The notes: generated by a model from the letters alone, not told the origin. A stretch of 64,000 bases of DNA from Donghicola mangrovi (GCF_013377535.1 NZ_JABCJE010000013.1:34426-98425); one strand, 5' to 3'. Shown: positions 35,352 to 44,946, counted from the stretch's first letter. Program-made: numbers and translations.

Positions 35352-36458
35352 ATGGCACGTCTTCAACTGCATAACCTTGAGAAAACCTACGGCAACGGGT
35401 TCCGCGCCGTGCATGGCATCAACCTTGATATCGAAGAAGGGGAGTTCATGGTCTTCGTCGGCCCTTCGGGCTGCGCGAAATCCACCACCCTTCGGATGAT
35501 CGCCGGACTAGAGGAGATCAGCAGCGGCGAGGTGCGCATCGGCGACCGGATCGTCAACGATCTGCAACCGGGCAAGCGCCACATCGCGATGGTGTTCCAG
35601 AACTACGCCCTTTACCCCCATATGAAGGTGCGCTCGAACCTGTCGTTCGGCCTGCGTCTGGCAGGTGTGCCAAAGGCCGAGCGCGCCAAGGCCGTGGACG
35701 AGGTTGCCCGCATCCTAGAGATCGAGCCCCTTCTGGACCGTCTGCCCAAACAGCTGTCGGGCGGTCAGGCCCAGCGCGTGGCATTGGGCCGCGCCCTGAT
35801 CAAGAAGCCCGAAGTGTTCCTGTTCGATGAGCCGCTCTCGAATTTGGACGCGAAACTGCGGGCATCCATGCGGGTGCGTATCACCGACCTGCACCGCCGC
35901 CTGAAGGCAGAGGGCAAAGCCTCGACCGTGGTGTATGTGACCCACGACCAGACCGAGGCGATGACCATGGGCGACCGCATCTGTGTGATGCAGTCGGGCC
36001 ATATCATGCAGGTGGCGACGCCCAAGGTGCTGTACGACCAGCCCGCAAACCTGTTCGTGGCGGGCTTCATCGGCAGCCCCGAGATGAACCTGATCGACGG
36101 CCGCCTGACCGGCAACGCCTTTACCACCGGCGCCCAGCAGATCGACCTGCCCCCGCACCTGATGGCCCGCCTGTCTAGCTATCCCAAAGAGGCCGTTCTG
36201 GGCATCCGGCCCCAGCACCTGCGGCTGGCGACATCCGGCCTGACCGCCACCCTCAGGAACGTCGAGTTCATGGGCCATGAGGTTTACCTCTATGCCAATC
36301 TGGAGGGAACGGACGTGGTCTGCGTGGCCTCGACCGCCGAGTTCGACGCGATGGACCGCAGCGCGGACCGCCTGACGCTGCAACCAGACCCCGCCCACAT
36401 GCACATTTTCGACCGCGAAAGCGGAGCGAATGTTTCGCTGCCCCGTGGGGCCGCGTGA
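35352..36458 (+). CDS. togA: TogA-like ABC transporter ATP-binding protein
   Basis: A 368-residue CUT1 ATPase. Walker B LFDEPLSNLD and a TOBE-containing C-terminus are normal. Walker A reads GPSGCAKST (residues 37-45), with Ala in place of the last glycine before the lysine, and the signature is LSGGQAQRVALGRAL. Both are slight departures from the GPSGCGKST and QQQR forms of the other ATPases in this window. The essential Lys43 is present, so activity is expected. Confidence 0.86.
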   Translation: MARLQLHNLEKTYGNGFRAVHGINLDIEEGEFMVFVGPSGCAKSTTLRMIAGLEEISSGEVRIGDRIVNDLQPGKRHIAMVFQNYALYPHMKVRSNLSFGLRLAGVPKAERAKAVDEVARILEIEPLLDRLPKQLSGGQAQRVALGRALIKKPEVFLFDEPLSNLDAKLRASMRVRITDLHRRLKAEGKASTVVYVTHDQTEAMTMGDRICVMQSGHIMQVATPKVLYDQPANLFVAGFIGSPEMNLIDGRLTGNAFTTGAQQIDLPPHLMARLSSYPKEAVLGIRPQHLRLATSGLTATLRNVEFMGHEVYLYANLEGTDVVCVASTAEFDAMDRSADRLTLQPDPAHMHIFDRESGANVSLPRGAA

Positions 36459-36486
36459 TTTCGGAAGATAGAGGAGGAGCTCCGAA

Positions 36487-37752
36487 ATGAAGACCCTGAT
36501 GACCAGTGCCGCCCTTGCGGCCATGCTAACCGCCAGCGCCGCGTCTGCTGCCGACCTGCGCATGTCGTGGTGGGGCGGTGAAAGCCGCCACGTCGCCACC
36601 CAAGAGGCGCTGAAAATCTGCGGCCAGAAATACGGCCACACCATTGCGCCCGAATTCACCGGCTTTGACGGATACCTCGAGAAGCTGACCACGCAGATGG
36701 CCGGCGGCACCGAGGCGGACATCGTGCAGGTCAACTGGCCTTGGTTGCCGCTGTTTTCAAAGGACGGTGACGGTTTTGCCGATCTGAACAGCCTGTCCGA
36801 TGTGATCGAACTGACCCAGTGGACCGAAGACCAGCGCGCCGCTGTCACCGTGGATGGCAAGCTGAACGGCCTGCCCCTGTCGACCTCGGGCCGCGTGTTC
36901 TTTTTCAACCTGACCACGCTGCAAGAAGCTGGCATTGCCGTCCCAACCACGTGGGACGAATTCCTGACCGCCGCCGCAGCCCTGCGCGCGGCCAAGGGCG
37001 ACGACTACACCCTGTTCAACGCAGTAAAAGAAACCGCGCAGCTGCTGGTCACACTGGCCGTCGTGCAAAAGACTGGCAAAGATCTGGTGGACCCCGAAAC
37101 CAACCGCGCCGCTTGGACCGTCGAAGAGCTTGCCGTCGGAATTGAGCATTATGGCAAACTGGTCGCGACCAAGGCCGTCCGGTCGATGCAAGAAGACGCG
37201 GCTGCGGGCAACGTGAACCTCTATGAAAAGCCCGAATGGGCCGAGGGCAAGATCGCGGGCTCCTATGAATGGGACTCGACCTACAGCAAATACGCGGACC
37301 CGCTGAACGATGGCCAGACCTTGCAGGCCGTTCCGCACATCCGCTTTGCAGATGCGGTCGTGGACGGGATTTACGCCAAACCGTCGATGTTCTTTGCGGT
37401 ATCGGCCCATGCCAAAGACCCCAAAGCCGCCGCCCAGATCGTGAACTGCCTCTTGAACGAGCCCGAGGGCATCGACGCCTTGGGCGATACGCGGGGTCTG
37501 CCTGCCTCGGCGATTGCGGCCAAACGTCTGACCGATGCCGGTGCGATCAACCCCAATGTGGCAGCGGCGAATGCCATCGTGATGGCGGCCAGCGGCCCGA
37601 CCATCTCGCCCTTTAACGAGCATCCCGAGGTGCGCGGCATCTTCATCGATACGCTCGAAGAATACGCCTACGGCATGATCAGCGCCGAGGACGCCGCCGA
37701 GGTCATCCTGAACAGCACCAACAAAGTGCTGCGCGGATTTGACCCCAGCTAA
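36487..37752 (+). CDS. togB: TogB-like oligogalacturonide-binding protein
   Basis: A 421-residue periplasmic binding protein with a signal peptide ending at ASAASA. The mature start ADLRMSWWGGESRHVATQEAL and the segments EFTGFDGYLEKLTTQMAGG and VNWPWLPLFS follow the TogB pattern known from pectinolytic enterobacteria. It captures oligogalacturonides in the periplasm. AGGAGGAG precedes the ATG, and a terminator hairpin follows the stop. Confidence 0.86.
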   Translation: MKTLMTSAALAAMLTASAASAADLRMSWWGGESRHVATQEALKICGQKYGHTIAPEFTGFDGYLEKLTTQMAGGTEADIVQVNWPWLPLFSKDGDGFADLNSLSDVIELTQWTEDQRAAVTVDGKLNGLPLSTSGRVFFFNLTTLQEAGIAVPTTWDEFLTAAAALRAAKGDDYTLFNAVKETAQLLVTLAVVQKTGKDLVDPETNRAAWTVEELAVGIEHYGKLVATKAVRSMQEDAAAGNVNLYEKPEWAEGKIAGSYEWDSTYSKYADPLNDGQTLQAVPHIRFADAVVDGIYAKPSMFFAVSAHAKDPKAAAQIVNCLLNEPEGIDALGDTRGLPASAIAAKRLTDAGAINPNVAAANAIVMAASGPTISPFNEHPEVRGIFIDTLEEYAYGMISAEDAAEVILNSTNKVLRGFDPS

Positions 37753-37759
37753 CCCCTCT

Positions 37760-37797
37760 GCCCTGCCGCGACACTCCCGGCGCGACAGGGCGTTTTT
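37760..37797 (+). terminator. Intra-operon attenuator after togB
   Basis: GCCCTGCCGCG (from 37760) pairs, with one mismatch, with CGCGACAGGGC (37781-37791), followed by TTTTT. It probably lowers read-through from the transporter genes into the catabolic genes. Confidence 0.75.
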
Positions 37798-37823
37798 GAC
37801 AGACCTCAAAGGGTACAACGGAC

Positions 37824-39359
37824 ATGCTTTCGCTGACCGCACTTTCGGTGCGCACAATCGCCTTTTGCTATGCGCCTGACGGGGCACGCTACTACCTGCC
37901 CGAAATGGTCCCGTGGACCCTGAGCAGCGCGGGCACGGTGCAGCACGGCCAGACCGGCACAGCCCTGACCGTGATAGACGACCTGATCCCCGACACCGAC
38001 TATGCGCTGACCGTCGTGGGCGAGACCCTGCCCTTTCGCACGCCCCCCTGCGCCGGGCTAGTGGACATCACCGATCATGGCGCGATTGCCGATGGCCCCG
38101 ACACCGCCTCGCACGCAGCCGAGAATGCCCGCGCCCTGATCCGCGCCATTGGTGCGGCGCCAAAATGCGGCACCGTCCTGATCCCCGAGGGCACTTGGGT
38201 CTGCGCCCCCATGGCCCTGCGCAGTGATCTGACCCTCTGGCTCAAGGGCACTCTCAAGGCCCCCGCTGACCGCACAGGCTGGCCGATCCTGCCTGCGCGC
38301 AACCACGCAGGGAAAATGCTGGGATCGTGGGAGGGATTGCCCGCCGATTGCTTTGCCGCGCCCATATACGCGGTGGGAACAGAACGTCTGACCATCGCTG
38401 GCCCCGGCGCGCTCGAAGGTGGCGGGGATCGCGGCGACTGGTGGAGTTGGTCCAAAGACACCCGCCAAGGCGCCCGCCGCCCCCGCGGCCTGCATCTGGT
38501 GAATTGCCAGCACACACAGTTGATCGGGTTCTCGGTGCGCAATGCCCCTTCGTGGACGGTGCACCCGCAGGGCTGCCATGACCTGACCATCGCGGGCCTG
38601 CATATCAGCGCCCCCGATGACAGCCCCAACACCGACGGCTGCAACCCCGAAATGTGCCAAAAAGTGCGCCTGACGGGGGTGAGATTTTCGGTCGGAGATG
38701 ACTGCATCGCCATCAAAGCCGGCAAACGCGGCGACCAAGGCCAAGAGGATCACCTGACCCCTACTCGCGACATCGCTATCACCCATTGCCTGATGGAGCG
38801 GGGGCATGGCGGCGTTGTCCTTGGCTCTGAAATGAGCGGCGATATCACCGACATCACCGTGGCCGCCTGCGAGATGACAGGCACAGACCGCGGCCTGCGC
38901 CTGAAAACCCGCCGAGGGCGCGGTGGCCGGATTGATCGCGTAACCTTTCGCGATGTGACGATGACCGATGTGGAGACCGCCTTTAGCGCGAATGCCTTCT
39001 ACTACTGCGACCACGATGGGCACGACGATTGGGTCCAGACCCGCACCCCCGCGCCCGTCACCCACCTGACCCCGCATATCGGCCGGATCGAGGTTTCGGA
39101 CGTCACAATCACCGGCCTGTCCCATGCGCTGGGGGCCTTTATCGGCCTGCCCGAGCAGCCCATCGGCCCGATCCACCTGACCCGCATCACCGTGCTGGGC
39201 TTGAACCCCGATGCCGTGGCCACCGCCCCCGTTATGGCCGATCACATCCGCCCCCTGTGCCATGCGGGCTTCGCCCATGAACACGCGCAAATCCTCGCGG
39301 ACCCCGACATTCCGATCGAAGAAGGCGGGCTGACCCTGCTTTCGGAAAGGACAGACTAA
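37824..39359 (+). CDS. Glycoside hydrolase family 28 (exo-polygalacturonase-like)
   Basis: A 511-residue protein. Residues from about 75 onward form a parallel beta-helix with the GH28 catalytic motifs: NTDG near residue 270, VGDDCIAIK near 290, GHGGVVLGSE near 327 and a late RLKTRRGRGG. The N-terminal 75 residues look like a small fibronectin-type beta domain. There is no signal peptide, so the enzyme probably trims imported oligogalacturonides in the cytoplasm. It overlaps the GH105 gene by one base. Confidence 0.88.
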   Translation: MLSLTALSVRTIAFCYAPDGARYYLPEMVPWTLSSAGTVQHGQTGTALTVIDDLIPDTDYALTVVGETLPFRTPPCAGLVDITDHGAIADGPDTASHAAENARALIRAIGAAPKCGTVLIPEGTWVCAPMALRSDLTLWLKGTLKAPADRTGWPILPARNHAGKMLGSWEGLPADCFAAPIYAVGTERLTIAGPGALEGGGDRGDWWSWSKDTRQGARRPRGLHLVNCQHTQLIGFSVRNAPSWTVHPQGCHDLTIAGLHISAPDDSPNTDGCNPEMCQKVRLTGVRFSVGDDCIAIKAGKRGDQGQEDHLTPTRDIAITHCLMERGHGGVVLGSEMSGDITDITVAACEMTGTDRGLRLKTRRGRGGRIDRVTFRDVTMTDVETAFSANAFYYCDHDGHDDWVQTRTPAPVTHLTPHIGRIEVSDVTITGLSHALGAFIGLPEQPIGPIHLTRITVLGLNPDAVATAPVMADHIRPLCHAGFAHEHAQILADPDIPIEEGGLTLLSERTD

Positions 39360-40432
39360 TGGACTTGCTAGACTACTTCGACGCCTACGCCCGCGATTAC
39401 CGCGCCTACAAAGGCGGACGCTGGTGCTATGAGGACGGCCTGCTCTATCTGGCGCTGGTGCGGCTGCATCGCACCACGGGCGAGGCGCGTTGGCTGGCCC
39501 ATCTGCGCCGTCTGGTGGATGCGCAAGTCACCCCCGATGGCACGATCCGGGACTATAAGGCCCACGAATACAACATCGACAACATTCTGGCAGGCCGCTG
39601 CCTGTTCCATCTGGCCGACACCACTGGCGATGCCCGCTATGAGGCCGCCGCCGATCTGCTGGCAGGTCAACTGGCCAGTCACCCGCGCATTCCAGCAGGC
39701 AACTACTGGCACAAGCAGCGCTATCCCAATCAGGTCTGGCTGGACGGCCTCTACATGGGGCTGCCGTTCCAAGTGGAATACGGGCTGCGGAGGGGCAATG
39801 ATGCGCTGGTGCAGGATGCCCTGAGCCAAGTCGAAACCGCGCTGGCCTTCACCAAGGGGCCAGCGGGCCTCTATATCCACGGCTATGATGACGCGCGACA
39901 GCAGCCTTGGGCTGATCCGGAAACGGGCCTGTCCCCTGCGGTTTGGGCCCGTGCTGTGGGCTGGCTGGCGATGGCGCTGGTTGATCTGGTGGACCTAATC
40001 CCCAATGACCCCCGCGCCCCCCGCGATGCGGCGCGTGATCTGCTAGAGGCGGTGATCGCCCATCAGCGCCCCTCGGGGCTCTGGCATCAGGTGATGTGCA
40101 TGCCAGACCTGAAGGGCAACTACGAGGAAAGCTCTGCCAGCGCCATGTTCGCCTATGCCATTCTCAAAGGCGCGCGGTTGGGGCTGATCCCCGATGCCTC
40201 TGATGGCCACCGTGCCATGACCGCTCTGGAAGCCAAGCTGGCCCCCGTAGATGGCCGCCTGCAACTGACCGACATTTGCTGTGTCGCGGGGCTTGGTGGT
40301 TTTGACGGGGTGTATCGGGACGGCACGCCCGAATACTATGTCTCCGAACGCATCCAGCCCGACGACATCAAAGGCGTCGGCCCCTTTGCCTATGCCCTGA
40401 CCGAGCGCCTGCGCGCATCTGCCCTCGCCTGA
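39359..40432 (+). CDS. Glycoside hydrolase family 105 (unsaturated galacturonyl/rhamnogalacturonyl hydrolase)
   Basis: A 357-residue protein of the (alpha/alpha)6-barrel GH105 family. Typical segments are WCYEDGLLYLALVRLH near the N-terminus, RYPNQVWLDGLYMGLPF with the expected catalytic Asp, GLSPAVWARAVGWLAMALVDL, GLWHQVMCMPD and NYEESSASAMFAYAI. It removes the unsaturated uronic acid from lyase-generated pectin oligomers. No signal peptide is seen, so it is cytoplasmic and works with the GH28 and Kdu enzymes. Confidence 0.9.
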   Translation: MDLLDYFDAYARDYRAYKGGRWCYEDGLLYLALVRLHRTTGEARWLAHLRRLVDAQVTPDGTIRDYKAHEYNIDNILAGRCLFHLADTTGDARYEAAADLLAGQLASHPRIPAGNYWHKQRYPNQVWLDGLYMGLPFQVEYGLRRGNDALVQDALSQVETALAFTKGPAGLYIHGYDDARQQPWADPETGLSPAVWARAVGWLAMALVDLVDLIPNDPRAPRDAARDLLEAVIAHQRPSGLWHQVMCMPDLKGNYEESSASAMFAYAILKGARLGLIPDASDGHRAMTALEAKLAPVDGRLQLTDICCVAGLGGFDGVYRDGTPEYYVSERIQPDDIKGVGPFAYALTERLRASALA

Positions 40433-40454
40433 CCAAGACCCAAAGGACCCCTTC

Positions 40455-41282
40455 ATGACCCTGACCGTCACCACCCGCCACGCCATCCACCCCGACCACG
40501 CCAAGGGGATGGACACCGCCGCCCTGCGCCAGAATTTCCTGGCCCAAGACATGTTCGCAGACGGCGAAATCCGCCTGATCTACACCCATTACGACCGCTT
40601 CGTCATGGGCGGCGCGGTGCCAGCGGGGAGCGATCTGACCCTCGATGTGGTGGCCGAGACCAAGACCGCCACCTTCCTTGAGCGGCGAGAGATGGGCGTT
40701 GTGAACATCGGCGAGACGGGCACCATCACTGCGGATGGCCAGACCTACACCCTGGCCCATGGCGAGGTGCTGTACCTTGGCATGGGCACTGGCGCGGTAA
40801 CCTTCAGCGGTTCGGGGCGGTACTACATCACCTCGGCCCCAGCGCATCGGGCCTATCCCACCCGCCTGATCACCATGGCCGAGTGCAAAGAGGTCCACAT
40901 GGGCGCCTCTGAAACCAGCAACAAGCGCACCATCAAGCAGTTCATCCACCCTCTGGCCATGGAAAGCTGCCAGCTGATCTTAGGGTATACCACGCTGCAT
41001 GATGGGTCGGTCTGGAACACGATCCCCTCGCACATCCACGACCGACGGATGGAGGCGTACCTCTATTTCGGCATGGCGCCAGAGGCCCGCGTTCTGCACC
41101 TGATGGGCGAGCCGCAGGAAACCCGTCACCTGTTCATTGGCAACGAAGAGGGCGCGATTTCCCCGCCGTGGTCGATCCATTCCGGCGCAGGGATCGGCGC
41201 CTACACCTTTATCTGGGCCATGGCGGGCGATAACGTCGACTACACCGACATGGACTTTATCCAGCCAAAGGACCTGCGATGA
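40455..41282 (+). CDS. kduI: 5-dehydro-4-deoxy-D-glucuronate isomerase KduI
   Basis: A 275-residue cupin-fold isomerase of normal KduI length. Family segments include IRLIYTHYDRFVMGGAVP near the N-terminus, WNTIPSHIHDRRMEAYLYF with the metal-binding His and Glu residues, and PPWSIHSGAG. It isomerises 4-deoxy-L-threo-5-hexosulose uronate to 2,5-diketo-3-deoxygluconate. The stop overlaps kduD by ATGA. Confidence 0.93.
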   Translation: MTLTVTTRHAIHPDHAKGMDTAALRQNFLAQDMFADGEIRLIYTHYDRFVMGGAVPAGSDLTLDVVAETKTATFLERREMGVVNIGETGTITADGQTYTLAHGEVLYLGMGTGAVTFSGSGRYYITSAPAHRAYPTRLITMAECKEVHMGASETSNKRTIKQFIHPLAMESCQLILGYTTLHDGSVWNTIPSHIHDRRMEAYLYFGMAPEARVLHLMGEPQETRHLFIGNEEGAISPPWSIHSGAGIGAYTFIWAMAGDNVDYTDMDFIQPKDLR

Positions 41283-42007
41283 GCCGCTTTTCCCTATCGG
41301 GCAAGACCGCCCTTGTGACCGGCGCAAACACCGGCATCGGCCAAGCCATCGCCCTGTCGATGGCCGAAAACGGCGCCCATGTGATCGCCGCTGGCCGACG
41401 CACCTGTGCCGAAACCGTGGAAATGATGGGCAGCGGAGAGGAGCTGCTGCTGGACCTCTCGGACCCCATGTCCGCCAAGGATATCTTTGCGGGCCGCCAG
41501 ATCGACATTCTGGTGAACAACGCTGGGATCATCCGGCGGGCTGATGCCGTGGACTTTACCGAGCAGGACTGGGACGACGTCATGGACATCAACGCCAAGG
41601 CGCTGTTCTTCACCTGCCAAGCCTTTGCCAAGGCCGTCTTTGCCCGCGAGGGCACGGGCAAGATCGTCAACATCGCCTCGCTTCTGTCGTTCCAAGGGGG
41701 CATCCGCGTGCCCTCCTACACCGCGTCCAAACACAGCGTCGCGGGCCTGACCAAGCTGCTGGCAAACGAATGGGCCGCCAAGGGCATCAACGTGAATGCC
41801 ATCGCGCCCGGCTATATCGAGACGAACAACACCGCAGCCCTGCGCGCCGACCCCGCCCGCAACCAAGCGATCCTGGAGCGTATCCCCGCAGGCCGCTGGG
41901 GCCACGCGCGGGATATCGGCGATACGGCGGTCTATCTGTCCGCTCCGGCCTCGGACTATGTCCACGGGGCCGTGCTGAACGTGGATGGCGGCTGGTTGGC
42001 CCGCTAA
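41279..42007 (+). CDS. kduD: 2-dehydro-3-deoxy-D-gluconate 5-dehydrogenase KduD
   Basis: A 242-residue short-chain dehydrogenase with TGANTGIGQAIA for NAD(P) binding, NNAGII, and the catalytic S-Y-K set (Tyr and Lys in SYTASKHSVAG). Its place right after kduI identifies KduD, which reduces 2,5-diketo-3-deoxygluconate to 2-keto-3-deoxygluconate. The kdgK and kdgA genes needed next are not in the window. Confidence 0.92.
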   Translation: MSRFSLSGKTALVTGANTGIGQAIALSMAENGAHVIAAGRRTCAETVEMMGSGEELLLDLSDPMSAKDIFAGRQIDILVNNAGIIRRADAVDFTEQDWDDVMDINAKALFFTCQAFAKAVFAREGTGKIVNIASLLSFQGGIRVPSYTASKHSVAGLTKLLANEWAAKGINVNAIAPGYIETNNTAALRADPARNQAILERIPAGRWGHARDIGDTAVYLSAPASDYVHGAVLNVDGGWLAR

Positions 42008-42015
42008 ACTTGTCA

Positions 42016-42040
42016 GCGCCGCCCCGTTATCGGGCGGCGC
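42016..42040. terminator. Bidirectional hairpin between kduD and the oxidoreductase gene
   Basis: GCGCCGCCC (42016-42024) pairs with GGGCGGCGC (42032-42040). It lies between convergent genes and has no T run. Confidence 0.5.
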
Positions 42041-42049
42041 CACGCACCA

Positions 42050-43162
42050 TTAGGCCCAAGGGGTCACAAGGTACTTCTCGCCCGTGCGCATAGCGCGATA
42101 GTCCAGCACAGCCTCTCGGGTCAGCATCTGTTCCAGGGTGACGCGGGTCTTGTAGTGGCTGGCAAAGGTGGTCGTCAGGTTGTCCCTGACCCGCTGGCGC
42201 ATCCGCGCCACGGTCTCTTGCCCGATGGATTGCAGGAACGGGAACATGAGCCAGCCCGAAAGGCTCCAGCCAAAGCCATAGCTGCGGGTCAGCACCGTGG
42301 GACTGTTGTCGAGGCGGCCATAGATATACATGCGCTTCATCTGGTTCGAGCCATAGCGCGAGTATTCCGTCATCCGCTCATAGGCGACCCGTTCCATCGC
42401 TTTGAAGGCCGTGTCCACCAGCGTACCGCCCCCGATGGGATCAAACCCGCAGAACGCCCCCGTGGTGCGGATCGCATCGGTCAGCTGTTCATAGAAATCA
42501 TCATCGGCAGCATTCACCACATGGCGCGCGCCCTGCCCCTTCAGCAGGTCCACATGGTCGGGTTTACGGACGATGTTCACCAGCTCGATCCCGTCCTCAA
42601 GGCAGATCCGCGTCAACATCTGCCCAAGGTTCGAAGCCCCGACCGTGTGCAAAATCGCGCTGGCCCCGTCGGCCCGCGCGGTTTCGACGAAGCCCAGAGC
42701 GGTCATCGGATTGATAAACGCGCTCGCGCCCTCTTCTGACGAATGGTCCCCCAAGGGCAGGCACAGGGCGGCATCGGCCAAGCAGTACTGGCTGTAGGCG
42801 CTGCCCGGCACGCAAGAGACCCGCTGCCCGATCAACGCCTGCGCTGCGGGGCTGTCACCGGCGGCAATCACGGTGCCTGCGCCCTCGTTGCCTGCGGGCA
42901 GTTTCAAGCCATGACGCGCCTTCGAGGCCGCATTGACCGATGCGGGCAACTTGGCCACGAATTTCCCCGCCGAGTATTCCGCGTTCTCCACATCCGCGCC
43001 GCCCACAAGAATGGCCAGATCCGAAGGGTTGATCGGCGCGGCCTCCATCCGAACCAGAACCTGAGTGCCGGTGGGATCGGCAAGGGTCACCTCTTCTAGC
43101 GCGACAGTCAGGGTGCCGTCAGCGTCGAGCGTGGTGAACAACTGTTTACCGGTGGTGGGCAT
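42050..43162 (-). CDS. Zinc-type alcohol dehydrogenase-like oxidoreductase (MDR superfamily)
   Basis: A 370-residue medium-chain dehydrogenase/reductase. It has VLVRMEAAPINPSDLAILVGG near the N-terminus, GNEGAGTVIAAG, and ASAILHTVGASNLGQMLTRI as the nucleotide-binding turn. There are no structural zinc cysteines, so it is probably a quinone or enone reductase type. ATG at 43162 was chosen; an upstream extension to 43216 has no support. It is convergent to the pectin operon and its substrate is unknown. Confidence 0.8.
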   Translation of the reverse strand: MPTTGKQLFTTLDADGTLTVALEEVTLADPTGTQVLVRMEAAPINPSDLAILVGGADVENAEYSAGKFVAKLPASVNAASKARHGLKLPAGNEGAGTVIAAGDSPAAQALIGQRVSCVPGSAYSQYCLADAALCLPLGDHSSEEGASAFINPMTALGFVETARADGASAILHTVGASNLGQMLTRICLEDGIELVNIVRKPDHVDLLKGQGARHVVNAADDDFYEQLTDAIRTTGAFCGFDPIGGGTLVDTAFKAMERVAYERMTEYSRYGSNQMKRMYIYGRLDNSPTVLTRSYGFGWSLSGWLMFPFLQSIGQETVARMRQRVRDNLTTTFASHYKTRVTLEQMLTREAVLDYRAMRTGEKYLVTPWA

Positions 43163-43463
43163 GGGGAACCTTTCAATCTGGGCTATTCCTGCGAGAAGGT
43201 AGCTTAGCCGAACCAAGCCGCCCAGCCGGACGTTAGGTCAGGGCCTTTGGCGCGCAGCCCCTGCGGTCGTGGTGGAGGGTGCGCCTCTTCAAACAGGCCC
43301 TCCTGAATGCGCCCTCATTTTGCGCATCGCCCCAAATTTACGCCCTAAAATTAGGCATCGCCCCGCACTCATGCGCGAATTGCTAATTTGGAATGCAGGT
43401 TCTCGCGGATCTCGCATAACTGCTCATCCATCATCGCATCAGCTTGACGACACGGAGACCGCA
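43163..43463. other. Divergent regulatory gap upstream of the nitrate transporter gene
   Basis: No gene is seen. GCATCGCCCC occurs at 43324 and again at 43355, exactly 31 bases (three helical turns) apart, with TTTGCG and TTACGCCC elements around them. This could be an activator site for nitrate control of narK. No convincing sigma-54 promoter was found. Confidence 0.35.
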
Positions 43464-44924
43464 ATGTCTGCTTCGGGATTCAACATTTTTTCCTTCTCGG
43501 GGAAGATGAAGATACTTCATCTGTCCTGGTTCGCCTTCTTCCTGACATTCGTGGTCTGGTTCAACCTTGCGCCCATGCTTGGCGCGATCAAGGAAAGCCT
43601 TGGACTGACCAAGCCGCAGATCACCACCTTGCTGATCCTGAACGTCGCGCTGACCATTCCGGCGCGGATTATCATCGGGATGCTGACCGACCAATATGGG
43701 CCCCGCAAAGTCTACTCGGCGCTGCTGATTTTGGCCTCGATCCCCTGTTTCGTGTTCGCGGTCGCTGAGAACTTTACCCAACTGGCGCTGGCCCGTTTCG
43801 CACTGGGCTTCATCGGTGCGGGCTTTGTGATCGGTATCCGCATGGTGTCCGAATGGTTCCCCGCCAACGAACTGGGCACCGCCGAGGGCATCTACGGCGG
43901 CTGGGGCAACTTTGGCTCTGCGGCGGCGGCATTCACCCTGCCGACGATCGCCCTCTGGTTCGGCGGCGCGGACGGCTGGCGCTGGGCCGTTGGCCTGACC
44001 GGTGCGCTGTCGCTGGTGTTCGGCTTTATCTACTACGCATCGGTGCAGGACGTTCCCAAGGGCTCGAAATACTTCAAACCCAAGAACGCGACCGCCATGG
44101 AAGTGACCTCGAAGGGCGACCTGTACTTCCTGCTGATCATGAAGGTGCCGCTGTATATCGCGCTGGGTGCGCTGGCATGGCGCCTGAAGAACGTAGACAT
44201 CTTCACCCCGATGACCACCAACGTGGTCTACTTTGGCCTACTGCTGCTTTATGCCTATGACGCGATGCTGGCTGTCCGTGCGAACCGCACTGTCTTTACC
44301 GAAGAAGTGCCCGAGTTCCAGCGCTACAAGTTCAAACAGGTGGCGATCCTGAACATCCTGTACTTCGCGACCTTTGGCTCGGAACTGGCGGTTGTGTCGA
44401 TGCTGCCCCTGTTCTTTGCGGAAACCTTTGATTTGTCGCCGGTTGTGGCGGGTATGGTGGCCTCGGCCTATGCCTTTATGAACCTGATGTCGCGCCCCGG
44501 TGGCGGTCTGATTTCCGACCGGTTCGGCCGCAAGAAAACCCTGCTGATCCTGACCGCCGGTCTGGCTGTGGGCTATGCGCTGATGGGCATCGTGGACGCC
44601 TCTTGGCCCGTCTGGTTGGCGGTTGTGGCGGCCATGGCGTGCTCGTTCTTTGTTCAGGCGGGCGAAGGCGCGGTGTTCGCGGTGGTGCCGCTGATCAAGC
44701 GTTCGCTGACCGGCCAGATCGCGGGCATGACCGGCGCTTACGGAAACGTCGGCGCGGTGATCTATCTGATCATCTACTCGGTGGTGGATGCCTCGACCTT
44801 CTTCCTTGTGATTGCGGGGACTGCGGTGATCGGCTTCCTCGCGCTGCTTCTGCTCGAAGAACCCTCGGGCGAGATCGCCGAAGTTGACGAAGACGGTTCC
44901 GTCACCATGATCAAGGTCTCCTGA
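43464..44924 (+). CDS. NarK/NasA-type nitrate/nitrite transporter (MFS)
   Basis: A 486-residue major facilitator with about 12 membrane helices. The nitrate signature appears twice: GFIGAGFVIGIRMVSEWFP with GTAEGIYGGWGNFGSAAAA in the first half, and AGMTGAYGNVGAVIYLIIYS in the second. The conserved arginines of the NNP family are present (for example IGIRMVS and LMSRPGG). It brings nitrate in for the reductases encoded downstream. The ATG at 43464 begins the family-like MSASGFNIFSFSG; an upstream extension was not used. Confidence 0.92.
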   Translation: MSASGFNIFSFSGKMKILHLSWFAFFLTFVVWFNLAPMLGAIKESLGLTKPQITTLLILNVALTIPARIIIGMLTDQYGPRKVYSALLILASIPCFVFAVAENFTQLALARFALGFIGAGFVIGIRMVSEWFPANELGTAEGIYGGWGNFGSAAAAFTLPTIALWFGGADGWRWAVGLTGALSLVFGFIYYASVQDVPKGSKYFKPKNATAMEVTSKGDLYFLLIMKVPLYIALGALAWRLKNVDIFTPMTTNVVYFGLLLLYAYDAMLAVRANRTVFTEEVPEFQRYKFKQVAILNILYFATFGSELAVVSMLPLFFAETFDLSPVVAGMVASAYAFMNLMSRPGGGLISDRFGRKKTLLILTAGLAVGYALMGIVDASWPVWLAVVAAMACSFFVQAGEGAVFAVVPLIKRSLTGQIAGMTGAYGNVGAVIYLIIYSVVDASTFFLVIAGTAVIGFLALLLLEEPSGEIAEVDEDGSVTMIKVS

Positions 44925-44946
44925 CCGGTTCGCAAAGTGTTGACAG

